A DNA stretch of 64,000 nt from Gammaproteobacteria bacterium. Its GTDB lineage: Bacteria > Pseudomonadota > Gammaproteobacteria > Coxiellales > Coxiellaceae. The stretch is from NCBI GenBank assembly GCA_030425685.1, contig JAUIAD010000004.1, positions 1-64,000 on the forward strand, written 5' to 3'. The notes under the pieces were generated by a model. That model was not told the DNA's origin and made no database searches. It saw only the letters and a program-made list of their open reading frames with translations. Position 1 is the first letter of the stretch. Each line of letters opens with the position of its first letter. Shown here in pieces: positions 18,202-25,470 of the stretch. The position numbers and the translations under genes are program-made.

Positions 18202-18304
18202 CAGAGAAAAGGGATTATTGGAGCGACGCAAGAAAACAGGATGTTTTCTTGCAGCCTACATGGATGTATTCACGGCGTGTCGCGGAAATAATCCGTTTTC
18301 TCTG
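18202..18304. repeat. nested palindrome I in kbl-tdh spacer
   Basis: Outer arms 18202-18219 and 18287-18304 are reverse complements with one mismatch in 18. Inside, CAAGAAAAC (18229-18237) and GTTTTCTTG (18243-18251) form a perfect hairpin with a 5-base loop. The whole can fold as a branched cruciform. Confidence 0.7.
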
Positions 18305-18358
18305 ACGCGATCTCTGGTACTTTCTCTGGCACTTTCTCTGGGACGGTTGCGCTGAGGA

Positions 18359-18477
18359 GGAGCAGAAGAAGCGGGGTGGCTTTTTGAAAGGCGCCCGCGA
18401 GTACATCCCTGTAGGGCTCTGTTAAAAACATCCTGTTTTTAAAAGCTTTCAAAAAGCCACCCCGCTTCTTCTGCTCC
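18359..18477. repeat. nested palindrome II with 32-bp perfect arms
   Basis: Arms 18359-18390 and 18446-18477 are exact 32-base reverse complements. The 55-base centre holds a second perfect hairpin, TTAAAAACA/TGTTTTTAA (18422-18442), and CCCTGTAGGG. The central CATCCTG echoes the ACAGGATGT at the centre of palindrome I. Structure is like REP/BIME or MITE units; no open frame is preserved. Confidence 0.8.
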
Positions 18478-18480
18478 ATT

Positions 18481-18663
18481 CTTTAAAACTATGGAGTGCG
18501 CTTTTTGTTGGTGTGTGTAAGATTTTTTTTCTTTTTTAAGAGAGTTTTTTTTAGGTCTTTGGGGATCTTTGCACTTTAAAACTATCGAGTGCACTTTTTG
18601 TTGGTGTGTGTAAGATTTTTTCTTTTTTAGGAAAGTTTTTTTAGGTCTTTGGGGACCTTCGCA
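18481..18663. repeat. tandem direct duplication before tdh
   Basis: Two adjacent copies of a 90-93 bp unit, 18481-18573 and 18574-18663, each starting CTTTAAAACTAT and containing TTTTTGTTGGTGTGTGTAAG and TTTTAGGTCTTTGGGG. They are over 90% identical. The second copy supplies the immediate upstream region of tdh, so the duplication may have doubled its promoter or leader. Confidence 0.75.
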
Positions 18664-18689
18664 AGAAAATATGTTGATAAGGATGTGAT

Positions 18690-19778
18690 ATGAAAATTTT
18701 GTCTAAGTTGCAAAATGAACCTGGTATTTGGTTGCACGAGGCGCCTAAGCCGGCGGTGGGTTTAAGTGATATTTTAGTTAAGATTCATAAAACAGCGATT
18801 TGTGGTACTGATCTTCATATTTATAAATGGGACGCTTGGGCGCAAAAGACAATTCCTGTACCGATGCATGTTGGGCATGAGTTTGTTGGTGAGGTGATTG
18901 AGGTTGGTGAAGCTGTTACTACTATCAAAGTGGGTGATCGCGTTTCCGGTGAGGGGCATTTAACCTGTGGTCATTGTCGTAGCTGTCGTGCTGGGGCGCA
19001 GCATCTTTGCCCGAATACTAAAGGTATTGGCGTTAATCGTCCGGGGGCTTTTGCTGAGTATTTAGCATTGCCGGCGAGTAATGCCATTATTATTCCTGAT
19101 GAAATTAGCGATGATATTGCCAGTATCTTAGATCCGTTTGGTAATGCGGCGCATGCGGCGTTGCAGTTTGATGTCGTTGGTGAAGATGTCTTGATTACGG
19201 GTGCTGGGCCAGTGGGTTTAATGTCGGCGGCCATTGCGCGCCATATTGGTGCGCGTCATGTTGTGATTACCGATGTGAATGAGTATCGTTTGGCGATTGC
19301 TAGAAAAATGGGGGTGACGCTGGCGGTTAATCCGTTAAAAATGAATTTGGCTGATGTAATGAAAACCTTAAAGATGAAAGAAGGTTTTGATATTGGTTTT
19401 GAGATGTCGGGTAATGCTAGTGCTTTTCGCGATATGTTGTCGGCAATGTGTACAGGTGGTCGGATTGCGTTTGTTGGTATTCCGCCGGATGATTTTTCGA
19501 TTGATTGGCATCAAGTTGTTTTTAAAAGCTTAACGTTAAAAGGCATTTACGGACGGCATATGTTTGAAACCTGGTATAAGATGCTTGGCATGTTGCAGTC
19601 TGGTTTGGATTTAATGCCGGTGATTACGCATCGCTTTGCGATGGCAGATTTTCAAAAGGGCTTTGATGTAATGTTGTCAGGTCAGGCTGGGAAGGTGATT
19701 TTAAACTGGGAAAGCGCGAGCCAGGAGGCCCGCACTCAAGGGGAATCGGTTATTAACGCATGCCCTGCTGAGGTCTAG
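18690..19778 (+). CDS. tdh: L-threonine 3-dehydrogenase
   Basis: Zinc-dependent medium-chain dehydrogenase that oxidises threonine to 2-amino-3-ketobutyrate, the substrate of Kbl. Catalytic zinc site [11 protein letters not shown] (Cys near 38) and GHEFVGEV; structural zinc cysteines [15 protein letters not shown] near 97-111; Rossmann glycine motif TGAGPVGLM near 170. At 362 aa it is about 20 residues longer than the E. coli enzyme (341). The extra C-terminal tail (after VILNWE) is of low conservation character and overlaps the 3' end of the convergent 148-aa gene by 26 bases. This suggests loss of an original stop codon. Confidence 0.95.
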   Translation: MKILSKLQNEPGIWLHEAPKPAVGLSDILVKIHKTAICGTDLHIYKWDAWAQKTIPVPMHVGHEFVGEVIEVGEAVTTIKVGDRVSGEGHLTCGHCRSCRAGAQHLCPNTKGIGVNRPGAFAEYLALPASNAIIIPDEISDDIASILDPFGNAAHAALQFDVVGEDVLITGAGPVGLMSAAIARHIGARHVVITDVNEYRLAIARKMGVTLAVNPLKMNLADVMKTLKMKEGFDIGFEMSGNASAFRDMLSAMCTGGRIAFVGIPPDDFSIDWHQVVFKSLTLKGIYGRHMFETWYKMLGMLQSGLDLMPVITHRFAMADFQKGFDVMLSGQAGKVILNWESASQEARTQGESVINACPAEV

Positions 19779-20199
19779 AGTAGGCTGCTGCTGCGTCATC
19801 AACATTTGCCTCAGCGTCACGTGCAGTGCTACTAAACGTGCTGCTGCTTACCATGGTAACAGGATGTTGCTTAGTGAGCTCTACGGCGAATTCGTGCGTG
19901 TCCTGTTCTGCTTGTAGCATCAGGTTCTTGGCATCATTTTCTTCAATCTGATTGGCTTGCGATTTAATATGTTCAACTTTTACAAGTTCTAAGTGAAATT
20001 CATTTGCAGCACTGCCGGCACCAGTGACGGCTTGTTTGGCATTAGCTTGTTCAATTGTGTCGGCTTGCCCGTCTACCAGCACGCCTGTCATGGCGTTGCT
20101 TGCGTCAAAAGATTCAATTTTTCTAGCAAGGGTGACATGAGTATCTGCTAGAGTTCTTGTTAAAAATTCGGTCGTTTGTGCTGATGATTGCTGGCCCAT
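19753..20199 (-). CDS. hypothetical helical protein, unknown function
   Basis: 148-aa acidic, Ala/Thr/Glu-rich protein without signal peptide or membrane segment. The composition suggests long helices: the central region carries many Gln/Asn/Glu residues, e.g. [15 protein letters not shown] recognise no family. The ATG at 20199 is preferred over one 26 codons earlier because GGAG lies 6 bases upstream of it. It ends convergently inside the tdh C-terminus. Some Legionellales proteins of this look are surface or secreted, but there is no evidence for that here. Confidence 0.5.
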   Translation of the reverse strand: MGQQSSAQTTEFLTRTLADTHVTLARKIESFDASNAMTGVLVDGQADTIEQANAKQAVTGAGSAANEFHLELVKVEHIKSQANQIEENDAKNLMLQAEQDTHEFAVELTKQHPVTMVSSSTFSSTARDAEANVDDAAAAYSRPQQGMR

Positions 20200-20357
20200 A
20201 ACGATCTCCTTGTTAGTATCTATTTGTTGTGATTCTATCAAAGTCTCACTCAAATGTAAGCATTTACTTACATCCATGACAATATATTATCTGTTTTTGC
20301 GTTAACAACGCAAGAGTAGGAGCAGCCCTGTTACTTTTTGTTACTGCTCTTGTTACT

Positions 20358-20386
20358 TTGAAAATGTATTTGAAACATTTTATAGT
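20358..20386 (+). promoter_or_regulatory. sigma-70 promoter of yajQ
   Basis: -35 TTGAAA (20358-20363), 17-bp spacer, -10 TATAGT (20381-20386). The spacer contains the dyad AAAATGT-N7-ACATTTT (20361-20381), which could be an operator. Predicted start near 20393. Confidence 0.5.
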
Positions 20387-20417
20387 GTGATTTTTTGATA
20401 TGTATAAGGAGTCATTG

Positions 20418-20900
20418 ATGCCATCATTTGATATTGTTTCCGAACTGGACAGTCATGAGGTTGCTAATGCGGTTGATCAAGCCAATCGTGAGGTGGGTAC
20501 CCGTTTTGATTTTAAAGGAACCGATGCAAAATTTACCCTTGAGGGTGATACCATCACCATGCAGGCGGAAGCAGATTTTCAATTAAATCAAATGCTGGAC
20601 ATTTTAAAGGCAAAATTAGTCAAGCGGCAAATTGATTTGGGTCATTTAAAAGTTGGTGATGCGGTGGTGCAGCATAAAAAAGCAGAACAGCCTGTTACTT
20701 TACAGCAAGGTATTGCCACCGATGATGCTAAAAAAATAATCAAGTCAATTAAGGGGCAAAAAATTAAAGTGCAAGCAGCCATTCAGGGTGATCAAATTCG
20801 AGTCACCGGCAAGAAGCGAGATGACTTACAGGCGGTTATTGCTTTCTTGCGCGCTGAAGAAACGGGGGTGCCATTGCAATTTAATAACTTTAGAGATTAA
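20418..20900 (+). CDS. yajQ: YajQ-family nucleotide-binding protein
   Basis: 160-aa protein of the YajQ/UPF0234 family; members bind cyclic di-GMP or nucleic acid and affect virulence gene expression in some plant and animal pathogens. The N-terminus MPSFDIVSELDSHEV and the block TRFDFKGTDAKFTLEGD (about 30-46) are characteristic, as is the end LPLQFNNFRD-like PLQFNNFRD. AAGGA lies 7 bases before ATG 20418; the open frame begins six codons earlier. Cytosolic. Confidence 0.93.
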   Translation: MPSFDIVSELDSHEVANAVDQANREVGTRFDFKGTDAKFTLEGDTITMQAEADFQLNQMLDILKAKLVKRQIDLGHLKVGDAVVQHKKAEQPVTLQQGIATDDAKKIIKSIKGQKIKVQAAIQGDQIRVTGKKRDDLQAVIAFLRAEETGVPLQFNNFRD

Positions 20901-20906
20901 TTTAGC

Positions 20907-21048
20907 CAGGAGTTTCGCACTTTCAGTGCAAACCTCCTTCCTGGTTATATTTCGCCTATGCGAGACTAGCTCGCATGGACGGCGATTCAAGGGGAGAATC
21001 CCGATTCTCCCCTTGAAAATCCCCATCGGGATTTGTTTTGTTTCGCAC
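20907..21048 (+). mobile_element. MITE-like element, copy 1 (right end lost)
   Basis: About 142 bp nearly identical to the element at 42191-42366. The left terminal repeat CAGGAGTTTCGCACTT (20907-20922) equals exactly the reverse complement of the right end of copy 2. Internal hairpins include CAAGGGGAGAAT/ATTCTCCCCTTG (12-bp arms), GCGAG/CTCGC and AAATCCC/GGGATTT. The right terminal repeat is decayed after TTTCGCAC, and the 22-bp insert GCCTATGCCCGTTAGGGTGC-type segment of copy 2 is absent. Confidence 0.75.
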
Positions 21049-21186
21049 GCTTAGTGTATGGCTCGTTTCTGATTAGATTTCGCCTAGGTTTCTACGTTTT
21101 AAACCTAGGCGGGGTTATCGTTCACCGCTTTTAGTTCTTTATTTGACCATCTGAATCAATAAGTTATCGGCTAGCTGTTAATTAAA

Positions 21187-21207
21187 TTTACTATACTCAT
21201 TAGTAAA
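21187..21207. promoter_or_regulatory. dyad over a -10 box upstream of the 744-aa gene
   Basis: TTTACTA (21187-21193) and TAGTAAA (21201-21207) are perfect 7-bp arms around TACTCAT. A TATACT -10-like box (21192-21197) lies within it. It could be an operator for the gene starting at 21237. Confidence 0.35.
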
Positions 21208-21236
21208 TGGATTCCTTATGCCATAGGAGCACGATC

Positions 21237-23471
21237 ATGGGTGGCGTTAGAAACAGTTATTCGAATAGTGAAATGGGCAAGAAGCTCAGTAGCCTTTTAA
21301 CTTCAACCGTCGGCGTTTGCCGCAAAAAGTCTGATCAGCTTTCCGGTATGCTTAATCATGCGATTAATATCGACAAAATTGTCGGTTCTCGCGTCGATTT
21401 TGGCTACAAGGTTTTTGGCGATATTATTGAAGCTGCCAGTTATTCGATCCCCATGTGTGGGTCGACGGTGCAAAAAGCGATTCGTTTATTTAGAAATGCT
21501 AACTTGAAAGATGCGTGGTGGTTAGTGCGCACCGATGCTTCTAATATTGGTATGGGAGCTAATGGTTTTGGCTCTGGTTATGGTAATGGTATCCATTCGC
21601 CGGCGATTGTTGCTGATGTTGATGGTAATACGTATCGCAACGGTGGTTGCAATGCAAAAGCGAATGATCCTTGGTGGCGCGATGGTAAGCCGGGTGGCTT
21701 AATGCAGCAGTGTGAAGGGGATGTTGTTGCTGCCGCATCGGATTTGATTGCGCAGTGTGGCGGGAGTTCTGCGGCTCCGGGGCGGGCGTTGGCAGAGTTG
21801 GGTATGGGTGGTCTCGAAGGTGATTGGAATGATGTGTTGGCTATCTCGCGTTATATGCAGATATTATCGCAGTTACAAGAAGTCGCTGCCGGTGGTGTCA
21901 ATGCGTTGTTACCGTTTGTATTAGGAAACTTTGCCTCTAAGGTATCTCCGCAGAAATTTGGCTTATCGATTGCCGAAGTAGGCGGCATTGTTACCGCCGA
22001 TGGCAAGTTTGCGATGGGTGAAGATCAAATTACTGCAGCCAAGAAAACAGAGGAAGGGAAACGTGCGAACCGCATAGCACTCGGTTACAACGCACGTAAA
22101 TGGGGGCCTTATGAAAGCACTATGATTAGTGCGCAGCGCAAGTTGATTCCCAGTGAAGCGGAAGCGGTTTATGTTCGTCGCTGGGGAGAAGTCGACCGCT
22201 CACGTATTAATGAAATTCTTTTATTTAAAACGAAAATTACTGCCTATCGAAAATCAATTGAAGATGAGTTAGCGCAACTTGAAGTCGGTGAGATGTGTAA
22301 AACCATTTTGGATGATACGGAACATCTTGGTGGGGTTGATCAACACCGAGTTGATTATAGTTTAGATTCGCATGGTTTCGGTGGCCATAGTGCATTTTAT
22401 AAAGCAACGATAGGTCGGCGTGGTGTGTTGCGAGTGTTAGGGAATATGTTTACCTTAAAGCGATGTTTTCGCGCCACCGGCAGTTCGCGTCAGCGGGCTG
22501 AGATGATCGTTGATTTTTATATTATTTATAAAATATTTGAGTTGCACTTAGGTACGCCGTGGTTGGCTTCTTTGGCGGGGCATCCGCAGATGTATGAGGC
22601 CGTGGCGCATGCGATGGCTGATGCTGTTGTCACCGTTGTTTTTTCGAAGGCCGTTGGTCCTGACAGAAGCCACTATAAGCGCTCCGGTAGGCAAGACTCT
22701 CTGGAAAGTTTGATGCCTGAGCCGGGTGTTTTTCTAAGTCCAACAATTTCGGCGTTTTGGTCACCGATTGCGTATTTGGCTTCGCGTCCTTATACCATCG
22801 ATGAATTTTGGGAGCGGCGTTCACATTTATTCGATTTTGGTGATGATCGATCGCTGATGCGGCAATTCTGTCGCACATTTGATGGTATCAGGGTGGCGGA
22901 TTATGCTTATTCCGTCCCGTGTTGGTCGAAGGGAACGCGTTCTGGCAGTTGGCAGAACAAAATACATGGCGGCATGGCAAAGTATATTGATCGCCTTGGT
23001 AATAGACAAATCCGGCGGACACTATTTATTCCAGCGATTGTTGAAACATATCGAAAATTATTTAATCCCAGTGGCGGTGTGCATGGTCTGGATGCTATTA
23101 AAGGCAATGGCTTGTATGAACAATTAATCGAGTATAAAAGAAGTTTTGCCGATCTAATGCAAAAGGCAACGTGGGTGAAAACACAAGATGACACCGCGAA
23201 TCGTTTAACAAGTTATACCTCTTGGGTGGGAAATAAAATGGATGCCTCTGTGTACCAGACGGTGGCACAACCCATTTTGCAAAACTATCAACATATTACT
23301 TTAGCTGATGGCCCCTATAAAGAAGTGCTGTCAGCGTATTACGCACAGAAGGCGGGTATTGAACTGATGGTTCATGATGCCGAAGATCCTAAAGTCGCTA
23401 TTAAGTTGATGCATGATACGATGCGCTTGTTGCTTAAGAAGGTGATGGGTGTTGATAAGTTGCCTGATTAA
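21237..23471 (+). CDS. 744-aa protein of unknown function
   Basis: Large soluble protein that I cannot assign. It has no signal peptide and no convincing membrane helix. The N-terminal third has a Gly/Asn-rich stretch (NIGMGANGFGSGYGNGIH, near 100) and many Trp/Cys residues. The middle has a charged helical segment (about 290-350) with AAKKTEEGKRANRIALGYN. The C-terminal third is helical and Lys-rich, ending LLLKKVMGVDKLPD. ATG 21237 is chosen because AGGAG lies 7 bases before it; an ATG 30 bases earlier lacks a ribosome site. It is followed by a strong hairpin. Codon use looks like that of its neighbours. A role as a secreted effector is possible but unsupported. Confidence 0.6.
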   Translation: MGGVRNSYSNSEMGKKLSSLLTSTVGVCRKKSDQLSGMLNHAINIDKIVGSRVDFGYKVFGDIIEAASYSIPMCGSTVQKAIRLFRNANLKDAWWLVRTDASNIGMGANGFGSGYGNGIHSPAIVADVDGNTYRNGGCNAKANDPWWRDGKPGGLMQQCEGDVVAAASDLIAQCGGSSAAPGRALAELGMGGLEGDWNDVLAISRYMQILSQLQEVAAGGVNALLPFVLGNFASKVSPQKFGLSIAEVGGIVTADGKFAMGEDQITAAKKTEEGKRANRIALGYNARKWGPYESTMISAQRKLIPSEAEAVYVRRWGEVDRSRINEILLFKTKITAYRKSIEDELAQLEVGEMCKTILDDTEHLGGVDQHRVDYSLDSHGFGGHSAFYKATIGRRGVLRVLGNMFTLKRCFRATGSSRQRAEMIVDFYIIYKIFELHLGTPWLASLAGHPQMYEAVAHAMADAVVTVVFSKAVGPDRSHYKRSGRQDSLESLMPEPGVFLSPTISAFWSPIAYLASRPYTIDEFWERRSHLFDFGDDRSLMRQFCRTFDGIRVADYAYSVPCWSKGTRSGSWQNKIHGGMAKYIDRLGNRQIRRTLFIPAIVETYRKLFNPSGGVHGLDAIKGNGLYEQLIEYKRSFADLMQKATWVKTQDDTANRLTSYTSWVGNKMDASVYQTVAQPILQNYQHITLADGPYKEVLSAYYAQKAGIELMVHDAEDPKVAIKLMHDTMRLLLKKVMGVDKLPD

Positions 23472-23522
23472 ACTTTTTATGCCTCTACTGGGGTATTGAA
23501 GTCTAGCAGTTTTTACGATACT

Positions 23523-23586
23523 AAGCCGGCCCTTTTTTACGCGGCCGTCGCCTCGTAGCGACCGCCGCGTAAAAAAGGGCCGGCTT
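23523..23586. terminator. 64-nt hairpin with 23-bp perfect stem
   Basis: Arms 23523-23545 and 23564-23586 are exact reverse complements. After a C/C mismatch the stem continues GTCGC/GCGAC with loop CTCGTA. Each arm carries a six-base T or A run. It separates the 744-aa gene from the dcw cluster and could terminate transcription in both directions. The stem includes CCGCGTAA, as in the repeats near 9.1 and 9.25 kb. Confidence 0.65.
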
Positions 23587-23666
23587 GGTGTTTTAAAAAC
23601 CATTAGACTTAAATATATGCACCCATAAGTGCGTAACAACGACATTAGACTCCCCGTGTCTCGAAG

Positions 23667-23690
23667 TGGTACAATGTGGGTAACAGTGGG
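23667..23690 (+). promoter_or_regulatory. MraZ operator and mraZ promoter -10
   Basis: Three TGGT/TGGG repeats begin at 23667, 23677 and 23687, exactly 10 bp apart, the known arrangement of MraZ binding sites. They overlap and follow a -10 box TACAAT (23670-23675), so MraZ should repress its own promoter and the whole dcw cluster. The -35 is weak (TTAGAC or AGACTC near 23645-23652). Confidence 0.75.
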
Positions 23691-23701
23691 AGTTTATGGC
23701 A

Positions 23702-24163
23702 ATGTTTCGAGGTCTGAACGCTGTAGCGATAGATGCCAAGGGACGGATTTCTGTTCCGGCAAGATACCGAGACCTGCTCAGGGAAGAAGCAGATAGCATG
23801 CTTGTGATTACAATTGACCCTGAAGAATGCTGCCTCCTGCTTTACTCTTACCCACAATGGGAAGCAATTGAAAAAAAATTGGCTGACTTGCCGACCTTTA
23901 ATCCAGCGGTACGGCGTATTCAACGTTTATTAATTGGTCATGCGACAGATGTAGAAATTGATCGCAATGGCCGTATTTTATTACCACCGTTGTTACGCGA
24001 ATATGCAGGTTTAGATAAATCGGTAATGATGGTTGGCCAAGGGAATAAGTTTGAGATTTGGGGAGAATCGCAATGGAGGTTGGCGCGTGATGCATGGTTG
24101 GCTGACGGCTTGCACGATGAAAATGGAATGGTCCCAGGGGAACTTAGTACATTATCATTTTAA
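23702..24163 (+). CDS. mraZ: transcriptional regulator MraZ
   Basis: AbrB-like DNA-binding protein, first gene of the dcw cluster, autorepressor and regulator of division genes. It has two tandem AbrB folds: MFRGLNAVAIDAKGRISVPA at the N-terminus and VEIDRNGRILLPPLLREYAG (about 82-101). 153 aa. The second of two close ATGs (23702) fits better, since GGGAG is 9 bases before it and only 3 bases before the first. It sits directly behind its TGGG operator array. Confidence 0.96.
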   Translation: MFRGLNAVAIDAKGRISVPARYRDLLREEADSMLVITIDPEECCLLLYSYPQWEAIEKKLADLPTFNPAVRRIQRLLIGHATDVEIDRNGRILLPPLLREYAGLDKSVMMVGQGNKFEIWGESQWRLARDAWLADGLHDENGMVPGELSTLSF

Positions 24164-24178
24164 CAAAATAGCCAAGTT

Positions 24179-25108
24179 ATGACCTATCAGCACCAATCTG
24201 TTTTATTAGAAGAGTCTCTTGCAGGACTTGCGATTCGACCAGACGGTATTTATATCGATGGTACGTTTGGCCGTGGCGGCCATAGTGCCGAGATTTTAAA
24301 AAGATTAGGTCCAGATGGCCGCTTATTGGCCTTGGACAAGGATCCTGAAGCAATAAAGACAGGGCAACAAAGCCCATTTAAGGATCCACGGTTTTGCATA
24401 GTGCATGATAGCTTTGCTGGACTTAAAAGCGCTGTGCAGGACCGTGATTGGATGGGCAAAGTCGATGGAGTGTTGTTAGATTTAGGGGTTTCGTCACCCC
24501 AGTTAGACGACCCGCAACGAGGGTTTAGTTTTAACAAAGAAGGACCGTTAGACATGAGGATGAATCCGGAGCAAGGCATGGATGCTGCGACTTGGATCAA
24601 TCAGGCGGATGCGGGAGAGATCTCGCGCGTGCTGCGATTTTATGGTGAAGAGCGCTTTTCAAAACGCATTGCTAATGCGATCGTCGCTGCACGTGAAGAA
24701 GCGCCGATTGTCACGACCAAACAATTAAGTGATCTTATTGCTAAAGCCAGTCCAACGAAGGAATTTAAAAAACATCCGGCGACACGTAGTTTTCAAGCGA
24801 TTCGTATTTTTATCAATGGTGAGTTGGATGAGTTAAAAACTTGTCTGCAACAATCCCTAGAAGTGCTGTCAGTTGGCGGTCGTTTAGCGGTGATCAGTTT
24901 TCATTCTTTAGAAGATCGTATTGTTAAACAGTTTATTCAACGAGAATCAACCGGCGAAGCAGTGCCAGTTGATTTCCCCGTGCGAGATATTCATGCCAAT
25001 GTCAGCATGAAAAAAATTGGCAAGCTGGTTAAGCCGAGCGAGGAAGAAATTAAGCATAACCCGAGGGCAAGAAGCTCGCGGCTAAGGATAGCGGAGAAAC
25101 TAAAATGA
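24179..25108 (+). CDS. rsmH: 16S rRNA m4C1402 methyltransferase
   Basis: SAM-dependent enzyme (MraW) that methylates N4 of C1402 in 16S rRNA. SAM-binding DGTFGRGGHSAEIL near residues 28-41, DLGVSSPQLDDPQRGFSF near 103-120, and the C-terminal ISFHSLEDRIVKQF near 240. 309 aa. It begins 15 bases after mraZ, and its stop overlaps the ftsL start by 4 bases (ATGA). Confidence 0.97.
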   Translation: MTYQHQSVLLEESLAGLAIRPDGIYIDGTFGRGGHSAEILKRLGPDGRLLALDKDPEAIKTGQQSPFKDPRFCIVHDSFAGLKSAVQDRDWMGKVDGVLLDLGVSSPQLDDPQRGFSFNKEGPLDMRMNPEQGMDAATWINQADAGEISRVLRFYGEERFSKRIANAIVAAREEAPIVTTKQLSDLIAKASPTKEFKKHPATRSFQAIRIFINGELDELKTCLQQSLEVLSVGGRLAVISFHSLEDRIVKQFIQRESTGEAVPVDFPVRDIHANVSMKKIGKLVKPSEEEIKHNPRARSSRLRIAEKLK

Positions 25109-25464
25109 ATACAGCCTCACGATTAATGGTCGGACGCGCCATGGCGTTGCCAGGCATTCGCTGGTTTTTAGAAAGTGGATCGATGTTGTGGACGGGCATA
25201 TTGTTTTGTCTGCTTTTATTATCAGCGTTTTCAGTTGTTTATATTAAAGATTTAAATCGTCGTTTGCTTGTTCAATACGAACAAGTTAAGCATAGTAATG
25301 CGCATGCGATGGTGCAGCAAGGTAAGTTATTACTAGAGCAAAGCACGCTGTTATCGCAATCACGGATACAGCATCTTGCGCAGAAAAAATTACATATGGT
25401 GGTGCCAAAGGCTAAAGATATTGTTTTAGTGGAGGGTTCGACGAATAACATCGTTGGGCGGTAG
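25105..25464 (+). CDS. ftsL: cell division protein FtsL
   Basis: Bitopic inner-membrane divisome protein that forms the FtsQLB complex and activates FtsWI. A cytoplasmic N-terminus of about 28 residues, one membrane helix (about 30-52, LFCLLLLSAFSVVYI), and a periplasmic coiled coil with Gln/Leu-rich heptads (about 55-100). 119 aa is normal. Identity rests on topology, size and place between rsmH and ftsI, since FtsL is poorly conserved in sequence. Confidence 0.92.
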   Translation: MNTASRLMVGRAMALPGIRWFLESGSMLWTGILFCLLLLSAFSVVYIKDLNRRLLVQYEQVKHSNAHAMVQQGKLLLEQSTLLSQSRIQHLAQKKLHMVVPKAKDIVLVEGSTNNIVGR

Positions 25465-25470
25465 TCTTTG

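Noticed and set aside
20907-21048. Riboswitch or structured leader of the 744-aa gene
   Set aside because: The same sequence with terminal inverted repeats occurs at 42.2 kb in an unrelated context, so it is a mobile repeat.
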